From Bolinopsis microptera (lineage: Eukaryota > Ctenophora > Tentaculata > Lobata > Bolinopsidae): DNA of 60,000 nt. The first letter of the stretch is position 1; each line of letters opens with the position of its first letter. This document shows positions 1 through 9,246 of the stretch, piece by piece. The stretch is from the NCBI RefSeq assembly GCF_026151205.1, contig NC_087083.1, forward strand, positions 9,733,460-9,793,459, written 5' to 3'. The translations under genes and the position numbers were made by a program. The notes under the pieces are model-generated. The model ran no database searches. It saw only the letters and a list, made by a program, of their open reading frames with translations, and was not told the origin of the DNA.

Positions 1-1062
1 TGTCTTTGTCTTTGTCTTTGTCTTTGTCTTTGTCTTTGTCTTTGTCTTTGTCTTTGTCTTTGTCTTTGTCTTTGTCTTTGTCTTTGTCTTTGTCTTTGTC
101 TTTGTCTTTGTCTTTGTCTTTGTCTTTGTCTTTGTCTTTGTCTTTGTCTTTGTCTTTGTCTTTGTCTTTGTCTTTGTCTTTGTCTTTGTCTTTGTCTTTG
201 TCTTTGTCTTTGTCTTTGTCTTTGTCTTTGTCTTTGTCTTTGTCTTTGTCTTTGTCTTTGTCTTTGTCTTTGTCTTTGTCTTTGTCTTTGTCTTTGTCTT
301 TGTCCTTGTCCTTGTCCTTGTCTTGTCCTTGTCCTTGTCCTTGTCCTTGTCCTTGTCCTTGTCCTTGTCCTTGTCCTTGTCCTTGTCCTTGTCCTTGTCT
401 TTGTCTTTGTCTTTGTCTTTGTCTTTGTCTTTGTCTTTGTCTTTGTCTTTGTCTTTGTCTTTGTCTTTGTCTTTGTCTTTGTCTTTGTCTTTGTCTTTGT
501 CTTTGTCTTTGTCTTTGTCTTTGTCTTTGTCTTTGTCTTTGTCTTTGTCTTTGTCTTTGTCTTTGTCTTTGTCTTTGTCTTTGTCTTTGTCCTTGTCCTT
601 GTCCTTGTCCTTGTCCTTGTCCTTGTCCTTGTCCTTGTCCTTGTCCTTGTCCTTGTCCTTGTCCTTGTCCTTGTCCTTGTCCTTGTCCTTGTCCTTGTCC
701 TTGTCCTTGTCCTTGTTCTTGTCCTTGTCCTTGTCCTTGTCCTTGTCCTTGTCCTTGTCCTTGTCCTTGTCCTTGTCTTTGTCTTTGTCTTTGTCTTTGT
801 CTTTGTCTTTGTCTTTGTCTTTGTCTTTGTCTTTGTCTTTGTCTTTGTCTTTGTCTTTGTCTTTGTCTTTGTCTTTGTCTTTGTCTTTGTCTTTGTCTTT
901 GTCTTTGTCTTTGTCTTTGTCTTTGTCTTTGTCTTTGTCTTTGTCTTTGTCTTTGTCTTTGTCTTTGTCTTTGTCTTTGTCTTTGTCTTTGTCTTTGTCT
1001 TTGTCTTTGTCTTTGTCTTTGTCTTTGTCTTTGTCTTTGTCTTTGTCTTTGTCTTTGTCTTT
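1..1062. repeat. TGTCTT/TGTCCT hexanucleotide microsatellite
   Basis: The first kilobase is an uninterrupted 6-bp tandem repeat. Blocks of TTTGTC (1-300, about 395-590, 775-1062) alternate with blocks of CTTGTC (300-395, 590-775). It begins at the window edge, so its true length is unknown. One unit near 319-323 is 5 bp and breaks the hexamer phase. On the minus strand the units read as Lys-Asp codons in the frame of the LINE endonuclease ORF next to it. Every frame is stop-free on both strands, so the long Ser-Leu or Cys-Leu open frames here are artefacts. Confidence 0.97.
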
Positions 1063-2379
1063 TCCTTCCTTCTCAATGGCTTGGCTGATGGTTGCAACCT
1101 TTTCAGCGAAGAAATCTTTGAAATCTTCTGACAGTTTCACAGGATCCTTGTAGTTTGGAAGGTTTTGGGTGTCATTTCCTAAAAGCCTGTTGACTTTTTT
1201 GTACAACGCTTTAGTATCCCCTGAAGAGGACCTAAGAGAGGTTTTGTGGTGAGCGCATCTTTTGACAAACTCTAGTCGGGAAAACTCATCTCTTAGCTTA
1301 ACATAATCCGATCTCAGGTACTCAGATCTTGCACTGTCTATATCATCAACTTTATCTTTTCTCCACGCACGTTCAGCAGTTCTTCTCTTTCGCCTGAGAA
1401 TACGAAGTTCCAGGTCTAACCAAGGCATTGGCTTCTTAGTAATCTTCTTTTTTATGTAAGGACAGTGTTTATCCATTAACTGAGTGAGCACGGTGTTGTA
1501 AAGGACAACAGCATCATTCGGAGACATGTCTTTAGGGAAGTTTGTCAGTTTTGAAATTAAAATATCTTCTTTAAACTGTTCTGTATCAATTAAATTAAAG
1601 TTTCTGTAGTTCATGAATTTTGCGTCTTCTTTGGTCTTTGTCTTGATGTCTGCATCGAAGAAGACAAGGAAGTGGTCAGATTTGGTTCTAGAGGGACAGA
1701 TTTCGAATGAAGTCAGTTTTTCCTTGAAGGATCGGTTAGTCACTACAAGATCTAGGGTTCCACCTTGGTCATGGGTTGGTTCAAGGGGAACATGTTGGTA
1801 TAGATCATACTCCTCCAGGAGTTGGTAGAGCTTCTTTGGGTAGTGTTCTTCAGGCTTTTCCATGTGAAAGTTGAAATCTCCAGCAATGATGGGGAAGCCA
1901 GGTTTGACTGTGAGGTCTTTAAGGTAGTCTTCGAATTCTTCTAAAAAGGCACACTCCGTGTACCGAGCCTTCTTGGTATAAGGAGGCCGATACAAGTTCA
2001 CAAGTCTCACAATATCTTGTTGAGATTGTAGCAGTGATTCCATCACTTGGAAGGATTTGTACTTCATGACCTTACTATTACACTTTAACCGGAGCACATC
2101 ACGAAATAGCATAGCTATACCTCCTCCTCCTCTGTGTTTTCTTGGATCCGAGAGTATATTCCAACCAAGGTCTTTGATCTCCTTTATCTTAGCTGTGTTT
2201 CCATCACGAAAGAAGGTTTCTTGTACAAAACAGATGTCACAATCAACTTCTTGAAGATGCTCTAACACTCCGACTGTTTTGTTCACTAGGGATCTAACAT
2301 TGAACGTTCCAATCCTTAAACTCTTCCTAGGCGTAGTTTGGTCTCCTTTGTCTTCTGTATGTACCAGTTTTTTGCATTC
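1..2379 (-). CDS. LINE ORF2, endonuclease domain and linker (partial, runs off window)
   Basis: The minus-strand frame is open from 2379, just after a TGA, towards position 1. The endonuclease/exonuclease/phosphatase fold is clear between about 2310 and 1640. Its motifs occur in order: GTFNVRSL, CFVQETFF (catalytic Glu), RGGGGIAMLF, VNLYRPPY, IIAGDFNFHME (catalytic Asp/Asn), LDLVVTNRS and TKSDHFLVFF (catalytic SDH). A basic linker follows (FFAEKVATISQAIEKEGK), and the frame then enters the hexamer repeat as (Lys-Asp)n. In related elements this linker leads straight into the reverse transcriptase, which is not in the window. There is no good ATG upstream of the first motif. A 5-bp repeat unit near 320 would break the frame. 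Confidence 0.85.
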
Positions 2380-2744
2380 TCACATCCTGCTGTCCTATTC
2401 ATTATTCCAGTCCGTTCTCTTACATACGAGGGACATAGGTTATCAGAGGCTTTATGGGTCTTTGCTGAGTTCTTCTCCGAGTGTTTACTACTTTTGGCGC
2501 AATTAGAGCACTTTATCTTTTTTACATTATTTTCACTCTTGTTATTACAATCTTTCGACTTGTGGCTTCCTGCACAGAAGAAACATATTGGGTCTTTATC
2601 TTTGGCTTTACAGTACATGGAATTGGCCATGTGACCAAATTCCTGGCAGTGATAACATTGAATGACATGAATTCGGTCTGTGACATGGTGTTCCCTGAGG
2701 TCAATGTGTATATAGTCTCTGTTTTGTCTGATTAACTCACGCAT
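2316..2744 (-). CDS. LINE ORF1 protein, C-terminal zinc-knuckle segment (frameshifted)
   Basis: This frame of 142 residues overlaps the preceding ORF1 frame by 13 nt and continues it. It contains gag-type zinc knuckles: CYHCQEFGHMANSMYC, CFFCAGSHKSKDC and a third CSNC with later His. The preceding YIHIDLREHHVTDRIHVIQ matches the usual approach to the first knuckle in LINE ORF1 proteins. No slippery heptamer is visible at the overlap, so I prefer a disabling indel over programmed frameshifting. Its end overlaps the start of the endonuclease frame, as is common between ORF1 and ORF2. Confidence 0.75.
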   Translation of the reverse strand: MRELIRQNRDYIHIDLREHHVTDRIHVIQCYHCQEFGHMANSMYCKAKDKDPICFFCAGSHKSKDCNNKSENNVKKIKCSNCAKSSKHSEKNSAKTHKASDNLCPSYVRERTGIMNRTAGCENAKNWYIQKTKETKLRLGRV

Positions 2745-3580
2745 TGCTGCCTAGTGACACGGATGACAGCCGATTTCTCAATCTCATCGAAGAAAACCAC
2801 TTTTACTGCATCGTCTTTTCCAGAAGAGAACTTCAGTATTTCATTCTTTTCCAAAAGTTTCTCTAGCAATGTCTCCTTGTTTGTGATGTCAGAGGGAATA
2901 TTCCGAATAGACAATTTGGGGTCCAACTTCTTTCCTGGTTCGGATTTTGATGATACTTTGTATTTATCTTGAGATTTAAATACTGTCTCAGCTTTCTGAA
3001 GTTGATCCCTGGTCACAAACTTGAAAGTTGCAGTATTTCCGGACACTGTATAGTTCTTCACTGGGTTCACTTTAAGGGAACCTTTCATTTCCTTTTCATC
3101 CTCCTTTGTAATGGGTTCTTCAGAACTCCCAGTCTTTTTCTCCACTGTGAGAATGTGTTTTTCTGCGAGCTTCGTTTCTTCTTGAGTCTTCTTTTCTTTG
3201 GGTAGTGTTGCCACCACTGAAGTCAATAAATCGGGTAGTATTGTAGGGAGTACTTCTGCTAGTACCTCTTTGAGCTGTGTCTTTATAATTTCTTTGAAAT
3301 CTGGTGATTCCTGTTTGGTAGAAGTTGTGGCTTGTTTTGCTCCTAGAACAGTTTTTGTTAGTCGAAGAGCATTTTTGGAGAAAGTGTAAATATCCTGGAT
3401 AACGACAAGCATGTCTGGTTTGGTAAATGTACCTAAAAGGTCCCCACTAGCTGCGGATTCAATAGTTATCTTAATCTTATTATCTTTATCATCTTTCTTA
3501 CCTTTAAACTTCAGTGTATTGCAGTTTATCTTTTCCAATTGTTCCTCCATCTTTTTCAGGTCCAACTCCATCTTTTCCAT
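2732..3580 (-). CDS. LINE ORF1 protein, N-terminal part
   Basis: This open frame of about 280 residues is preferred from the Met that begins MEKMELDLKKMEEQLEK. It is charged and lysine-rich. The N-terminus is predicted coiled coil, and the middle part is rich in Glu and Lys. The last 90 residues (KLDPKLSIRNIPSDITNKE and following) look like the RRM/PRE_C2HC-type nucleic-acid binding segment that precedes the zinc knuckles in ORF1 proteins of jockey/CR1-type elements. The expected role is binding and packaging LINE RNA. The frame stops at 2732, just where the next segment begins in another frame, which points to a 1-nt indel. The domain assignment is by eye. Confidence 0.7.
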   Translation of the reverse strand: MEKMELDLKKMEEQLEKINCNTLKFKGKKDDKDNKIKITIESAASGDLLGTFTKPDMLVVIQDIYTFSKNALRLTKTVLGAKQATTSTKQESPDFKEIIKTQLKEVLAEVLPTILPDLLTSVVATLPKEKKTQEETKLAEKHILTVEKKTGSSEEPITKEDEKEMKGSLKVNPVKNYTVSGNTATFKFVTRDQLQKAETVFKSQDKYKVSSKSEPGKKLDPKLSIRNIPSDITNKETLLEKLLEKNEILKFSSGKDDAVKVVFFDEIEKSAVIRVTRQQCVS

Positions 3581-3610
3581 GTTAAACACCCTGCTACAAA
3601 GATCAAGGAC

Positions 3611-4734
3611 CGAAAGACAAAATGACAAATTGTCAGTTCTTAAAAAAACTAAACAACTGCTTTGTAATAATTCGATACCTCAAATTATTTGTTATATAGT
3701 AGTGTTGAAAGTATTAAAATATAATTTTTTAATTCATTTTTCTTTGACGTTTTTTATTTCAGCAAATGATTTTTAAATCCATTTTTTATTCAGTAAGTAA
3801 GAAAAGCAGTCGTTAAGCATTAAAAATGTTAAAATATGTGTACATGATCAGTGTTTAATATCACATATTATCATCTTCATCAAATGGGTTTTCGTGCATA
3901 GAATAGTCCATGCTTAAAGCATCAGTGGTTTCTAGCTTTATGGAAACCTTTTTTTATCAAACTAGCCCGGTCCTGTATTTCAGTGTTAACTTTTACAATC
4001 CATTCGACGTAAAGTGGCTTTATCTTAGACAACTTTAGGTTAACCTTAACATCACGTGGAGCTTTCCTAGCACTGTTTCATTACATCCCCTGAGTAATAT
4101 GAACTATAACAACGTCGGACAATGTCCTTGGCAACACGATTTACCGTAATATCTAGAGGCTGGAACAAGTTTGTCATGTTGGCGGGGACTATAGCTCATG
4201 AACTATGTTGTTGAGTGCCATAATTTCGTAAACTTTTTCCGCCAAGTGACCGGCCTTGAAAACATCATATACTAGTAGAGTTTTCTGTGTCTCCGGCACC
4301 TAGGAGAACCTTTCCGTCGTTAATTTACTGTCTCTAGGCTTGTTGTGCAGATGAATCGTCGTATAGCAAAGCAAGTACACTGTCTCTATAGGCTTGTTGA
4401 CTTCTTGCACCTCTTAATAATTAATATTGTTAAATATTAAATATATTATATTATTAAATTGCTTCTGCGGGACACTCGATCCTTTTCATTACTCCTTCCG
4501 CGGAACAAGTAGAGAGTAGTTGGAATTTGTGTTACCTGGACAAATAGATTACCAGTCTGTAGGACTAGCTAGGAGTATATTAAAGTCACTATTGTGACGG
4601 TACATTAGAACTAGACAAATACAAAGTGTGTAGGGCCTGAAGTCTGAACAGAACCCCTCAGTTTCAGTTCCTTGTTTAACTTTATCACTGCCGTACAGCA
4701 AGGACATTCACCGGGTTCTCCATAGGAGTATATA
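3611..4734. other. AT-rich intergenic, nothing recognised
   Basis: Stops are frequent in all six frames, with no exon-like run, RNA gene or terminal repeat that I can support. An AT-only stretch lies around 4420-4460. Confidence 0.5.
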
Positions 4735-4940
4735 TATATACATATCACCGGAGACTCGCGGGCGGAACAAAATATTGCACGCGCACGCGCGTGCAATATT
4801 TCATATGTCCCCGAGGGCGCTAGCCCGAGGAGGACATATTTTCGTACAGCACGGAGGGCCCATCGGGCCCGAGTGCTATACGATTTTTCCGCCCGCGGGT
4901 CGAGGTGATGTGGATTATATCCACCAGCGGGCGTATTACA
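4735..4940. repeat. Cloverleaf palindrome, copy 1
   Basis: A GC-rich block closed by CGCGGGCGG (4757-4765) pairing with CCGCCCGCG (4889-4897). Three hairpins sit inside. Arm 1 (4771-4800) is a 14-bp stem with a 2-nt loop. Arm 2 (4803-4839) is ATATGTCC with GGACATAT. Arm 3 (4843-4882) has an outer stem with one mismatch and an inner GGGCCC pairing. The block is the inverse of copy 2 at 6087-6305 and related to copy 3 at 58985-59195. No protein-coding content is credible. Confidence 0.88.
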
Positions 4941-6086
4941 GTTAATATATCCACCAGCGTGCGCTTTTTCGCATAGCGGGCTCTCACCAGCCCGCTGTAA
5001 AAGGGCCCGATATCTTTACAGCCCGCTCATGATATAGCCCGTTAACAAGTGACATTTAATTTGACCAGTAGCAATATAGCCCGGAGTTCTCTAAAATATT
5101 TTCAGTTTCTGTATCGTCTCCTTGTGAAATTCCTTATTACACTGACTATATATACATTTTATTTTTGTGTCCGGTAGGGTCATGCAGCTCGTGAGCAGAT
5201 GACATGATACTTTGATTTATATCAAAGTTATTATAACACACTACATAATACACATCAGCACTATAATCGGTCACCCTATATTATTGATATTCATCGTCAC
5301 TGACATTACATTCATTATTCCCACGGCCCAGGAATGCAGTGCATCTCCAGCCCCTATATACGACACACCCCTTTATTAGGGGGTGCACGATAAAAATAAA
5401 CTTGCTCGGATTTTAAAAATTTTTGTACCACTGTTTTCTAGAGACTGTGAGAATTTTCACAATACCAAATTTGTCATACCTTTTTGGAAAGATCAGTGAG
5501 TTTCTCCTAGGTGCCATATTTGATGGTGCGCGGCTTTTGGAGCAAAAGTAGCTGTAAAAGTCGTGTAATTTGACCAAATTCGTCCAAATTTGACCATTTT
5601 TGTCGTATTATTCGGATTTATTTTCAGTTCCTTAAATGAGATCATTCTGAAAATTGGCGACGACCTTCCAATAGGGCTTTCACAACTGTCCGAAAAATTT
5701 GGTGGATATCGGAGTTGATATAGTGATCAAAATGGGGCAAAATACGCTGCTTTTAGCTGTAACATAATGTTTGATGGTTGGATATGCTTTAAATTTTTCG
5801 GACACTTTTCTTGTAAGTCTATGAGTAAGCTTACCAATTTTTGTTGCAATTGGAGGTCGGGAAGGATACTCAATATCTATTTGTTTGAAGAAAATTGTGC
5901 TGGCCGAAATTAGCGTTAAAAAACCATCCTACAGTCGGCACGCGCGGCTCACTGTCGATGGCGCACTACCTACCTTTATGATTGGCTTACATTGAACAAG
6001 TGACGTGTTACCATGGTTACAACAATTAGTGGTGACCTTTTCTAGAGTTGACTTTTATACAAGCTCCATTGTTTATTTATAAAATT
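4941..6086. repeat. Unit A of an inverted element (holds a 596-bp MITE)
   Basis: About 545 bp of non-coding repeat without the MITE at 5377-5979. It starts near the motif ATATCCACCAGCG and contains small hairpins such as GCGGGCT next to AGCCCGC. It matches 6306-6850 in inverted orientation almost throughout, with small differences. A diverged relative lies at 57615-58050. Confidence 0.88.
5377..5972 (+). mobile_element. 596-bp MITE, copy 1 (7-bp target duplication)
   Basis: The element starts TAGGGGGTGCACG and ends TGGCGCACTACCTA, giving imperfect 14-bp terminal inverted repeats. It is flanked by CCTTTAT at 5370-5376 and 5973-5979. The inverted arm A' (near 6410-6435) has the uninterrupted site with a single CCTTTAT, which proves the insertion boundaries. 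There is no coding capacity. A second copy of the same length is at 30336-30931. The TAGGG start is hAT-like, but a 7-bp duplication is not the usual 8, so I leave the superfamily open. Confidence 0.93.
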
Positions 6087-6305
6087 ATATATTAACTGTA
6101 ATACGCCCGCTGGTGGATATAATCCACATCACCTCGACCTGCGGGCGGAAAAATCGTATAGCACTCGGGCCCGATGGGCCCTCCGTGCTATACGAAAATA
6201 TGTCCTCCTCGGGCTAGCGCCCTCGGGGACATATGAAATATTGCACGCGCGTGCGCGTGCAATATTTTGTTCCGCCCGCGAGTCTCCGGTGATATGTATA
6301 TATAT
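6087..6305. repeat. Cloverleaf palindrome, copy 2
   Basis: Inverse of copy 1. The outer stem is GCGGGCGG (6141-6148) with CCGCCCGC (6272-6279). Arm 3 forms a perfect CGTATAGCAC/GTGCTATACG stem. Arm 2 is ATATGTCC (6198-6205) with GGACATAT (6227-6234). Arm 1 is a near-perfect 30-bp palindrome ending near 6267. It lies exactly between unit A and its inverted copy, at the tip of the large foldback. Confidence 0.9.
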
Positions 6306-6850
6306 AATTTTATAAATAAACAATGGAGCTTGTATAAAAGTCAACTCTAGAAAAGGTCGCCACTAATTGTTGTAAATGTAACCATGGTAACACGTCACGT
6401 GTTCAATGTAAGCCAATCATAAAGGGCTGTGTCGTATATAGGGGCTGGAGATGCACTGCATTCCTGGGCCGTGGGAATAATGAATGTAATGTCAGTGACG
6501 ATGAATATCAATAATATAGGGGGATTATAGTGCTGATGTGTATTATGTAGTGTGTTATAATAACGTTGATATAAATCAAAGTATCATGTCATCTGCTCAC
6601 GAGCTGCATGAGCAGCCCTACCGGACACAATAATAAAATGTATATATAGTCAGTGTAATAAGGAATTTCACATGGAGACGATACAGAAACTGAAAATATT
6701 TTAGAGAACTCCGGGCTATATTGCTACTGGTCAAATTAAATGTCACTTGTTAGCGGGCTATATCATGAGCGGGCTGTAGAGATATCGGGCCCTTTGACAG
6801 CGGGCTGGTGAGAGCCCGCTATGCGAAAAAGCGCACGCTGGTGGATATAA
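6306..6850. repeat. Unit A' (inverted copy of unit A, without the MITE)
   Basis: Reverse complement of 4941-6086 minus the MITE. It starts at the shared segment reading TTTTATAAATAAACAATGG and ends with GCGCACGCTGGTGGATAT near 6848. It keeps the empty insertion site of the 596-bp MITE. No genes. Confidence 0.9.
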
Positions 6851-8326
6851 GTATATATAGGACTATATACTTATATGAGATAAACTGATTTAGTCCTACT
6901 CCTTCTTAATTTTATTTTGCTTTGACTGGGATTAGCCAGTACGTTATTATCAGACCCTTCTGTACGTTAGAAAATGATATCAAGGGGATTAGCTTACACG
7001 GCACCTCGCCAATCAAGTTGTTGCAGAAACCTTTCCGGTGCCACGCACAATCTAAATCTAATTGCAGCGCGGTGCCAGTCTTTAGTCAATTACCACCAGA
7101 AATAAAATCATGCTTTGCAGTTTGAGTTAAAGGATAACGCGTTGCAAGGAACGTAGCCATTTATAAAACTGGCTACGTTACAGGGTACGATAGATTTTTA
7201 GTAATTTAGCATGGCTCCTGTCTTGCGGGCCATATTTCCATGTTTCAAGTAATGCTTTAAAGTCTTTCTGTTTATAAATTTGACCAAAATTTGACACTGG
7301 TAGGGTGGACCGCTGCCAGTGTCTCTCATTTGCAAGGAAACGATATTAATTTGAATAACCGTCCACAAATGCAAAATGATACCGAGAATGAAATCGGTCG
7401 CTCGCTTTTCCCATTTATTCACGACTTACGAATTGTAATAAGTTTTAATTAATTATATCAATCAAATGCTGAAAAAGTCTTTTTGGGTTGCTTTCGCGTC
7501 GATACCTAGTATTTCGGGATAAGATTGGTAGTTAATCGTAATGTCCAATTAGCTGATGTTTATTGAATCTTAATTGCCGAGTACAGCTACCCCTATTACA
7601 ATTGACAACACTTGGGGGTCCAAATTTCGGGACCTAAAGTTGTTATTCCGTGGCCGAGTTCTTATTTCTGTATACTGATAATAAGGCCATAAAAGCATTT
7701 GACCCAGTTTCAATCGTATATCTCTCACGGTTTGGAAATTCGTGTTAAAGTTGATGCCGTGTTGTCATTATAAATAAAATTGCAACATATATACCTAGTA
7801 TATCTTCTCGCTTTATATATAGTTATACAGTAAGATAATCAGTAGTAACTTAGTAAAGTCGTAAGATTATAAAATGAATTTTAAAAGACAAATTAGATTT
7901 TAATCAATAAGCTCATGCTAATCACAAAATTGATGGAGGTATTAAGTCGTATTCATAATGATAAAAAGTTGGAAAATTTTGGTATTTCGATATTTTGAAT
8001 ACCAAAATTTTAAAATTAATATTCACTATCTTTTGCTTAGCAATTATTGAATAGTTGCTAATTTTGAAATGTCTTCGACTGTAAAAGGTAGGTAAAGGTC
8101 ACAGAAAGATCCAGTTATAACTAGGATGTTTGTTGTTGTTGTTGTTTTGATGTTATCTCTGTGACTCTGTGACAATTTTCCTGTTAAATTATCATTGAAT
8201 TGGATAATTAGCTAATTATAGTGACTAATAAATTGAAAAAACAATTTGTTGATATAGAATTAGATAATGATTGAAATTACGTGAAAGTGTCCGATGGTGT
8301 GTGTACTAGTACTACCACTACTATAA
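6851..8326. other. AT-rich intergenic; possible old repeat at 7600-7740
   Basis: No supported gene. The stretch near 7600-7740 resembles 51890-52010 (both contain AAAGCATTTGACCCA and similar flanks), so an old dispersed repeat is likely. Confidence 0.4.
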
Positions 8327-8520
8327 TACAGTAACACCCCGAATAACTGCGGAGTTTGGGGGAAGGAAACATCCGCGGTAAATTGGGGTTCGCAGTAAAT
8401 CTGGGTTTTGTTTGTTTACATTAAACATGATAAGCCTTGTTTGGGGGAAAGGAGATGGCCGCGGTATATCGGGGTTTGTGGTGAATCGGGGCGCAGTAAA
8501 TCGGGGTTTTATACTGTATA
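8327..8520. mobile_element. Pogo/Tigger-like MITE
   Basis: About 193 bp with terminal inverted repeats: TACAGTAACACCCCGA at the left and, read on the other strand from the right end, TACAGTATAAAACCCCGAT. A start of CAGTA with an ACCCCGA core flanked by TA is typical of pogo/Tigger elements (family knowledge). It is too short to code for a transposase. Confidence 0.7.
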
Positions 8521-8598
8521 TAAGTTTATTTGGTACAAAGTCCCTAAAGGTACCTAAAAGTGCGTGAATTTAGATCGTTTCGTGCGTTGTGTTTTAAA

Positions 8599-9025
8599 CA
8601 GAGTTGAAAAATACGTGAGATAATTTTTTAAATACGCCGTATTTTGCGTATTTTTGCTTAGAAATAAAATACTTCAAAAATACGTTAAAATACGTTTTTC
8701 TTGAAATTTCATTCAAAGACTAAAGTTATGTCATTCGTTTGCATTTTTTTCAGACACATTTCTATTTAACTTCAACGCTTTAATGCTTTGGTATAGCACG
8801 TGCCCAGTACTCTGAAGTCATATGCGAGGTGAAAAACGACAGAGCTACGCGAGTTTTGATAAAATCGTAAATTTATATAAAGCAATAGTACTTATTTCTT
8901 TATTGGAGCTAACAATGGTACAATAACACTTATTACGTATTTTGTTCAACGAAAATAAAATACGCCGTATTTAACGTATTTTTGATATTTTATAAAATTC
9001 GTAAAATACGTATTTTTCAACTCTG
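8599..9025. mobile_element. hAT-type MITE with 8-bp target duplication
   Basis: 427 bp bounded by CAGAGTTGAAAAATACGT and its inverse at the right end. It is flanked by the direct repeat GTTTTAAA at 8591-8598 and 9026-9033. An 8-bp duplication and CAGAG-type ends fit the hAT superfamily. The interior is AT-rich with repeated TACGTATTTT motifs and no coding capacity. It ends about 220 bp before the gene at 9247. Confidence 0.85.
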
Positions 9026-9246
9026 GTTTTAAAAAGCGCGAAGTGCGCACGAACCAACTATGTGCTATGGCTATTACATAGCCATGTATTAGTATTTCTA
9101 TTAGTTTGCCCGACGCGATCGATAACACGTAAGGGTTTTTACCTGATATTCAAAAAATTTGTAAATATTTTAATTGCAGTACAACTAAATCATTTTAATT
9201 GCAAATTTAAACCACATTTATTTTATAGGAGAAAAGAAGAAGCGAG

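Larger units (their letters stand above)
1..3610 (-). mobile_element. Non-LTR retrotransposon (CR1/L2-like LINE), 3' part beyond the window
   Basis: On the minus strand the order is a lysine-rich ORF1, a C-terminal zinc-knuckle segment, then ORF2 beginning with an apurinic-type endonuclease. This is the layout of CR1/L2-group LINEs (an assignment by eye from the endonuclease and the linker that follows it). The reverse transcriptase would lie beyond position 1. ORF1 carries an apparent frameshift near 2740, so this copy is probably dead. I could not define the 5' end exactly; ORF1 starts around 3580 and the sequence beyond about 3620 is non-coding and AT-rich. Confidence 0.85.

Noticed and set aside
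6-1153. Long open frames of Ser-Leu, Cys-Leu or Cys-Pro repeats on the plus strand
   Set aside because: Pure translation of the hexanucleotide microsatellite; no start context, domain or complexity.
4611-4796. Small frames across the cloverleaf blocks (also 6129-6344 and 58957-59169)
   Set aside because: They are partly similar between copies only because the palindromic DNA is conserved; the paired changes follow base pairing, not codons.
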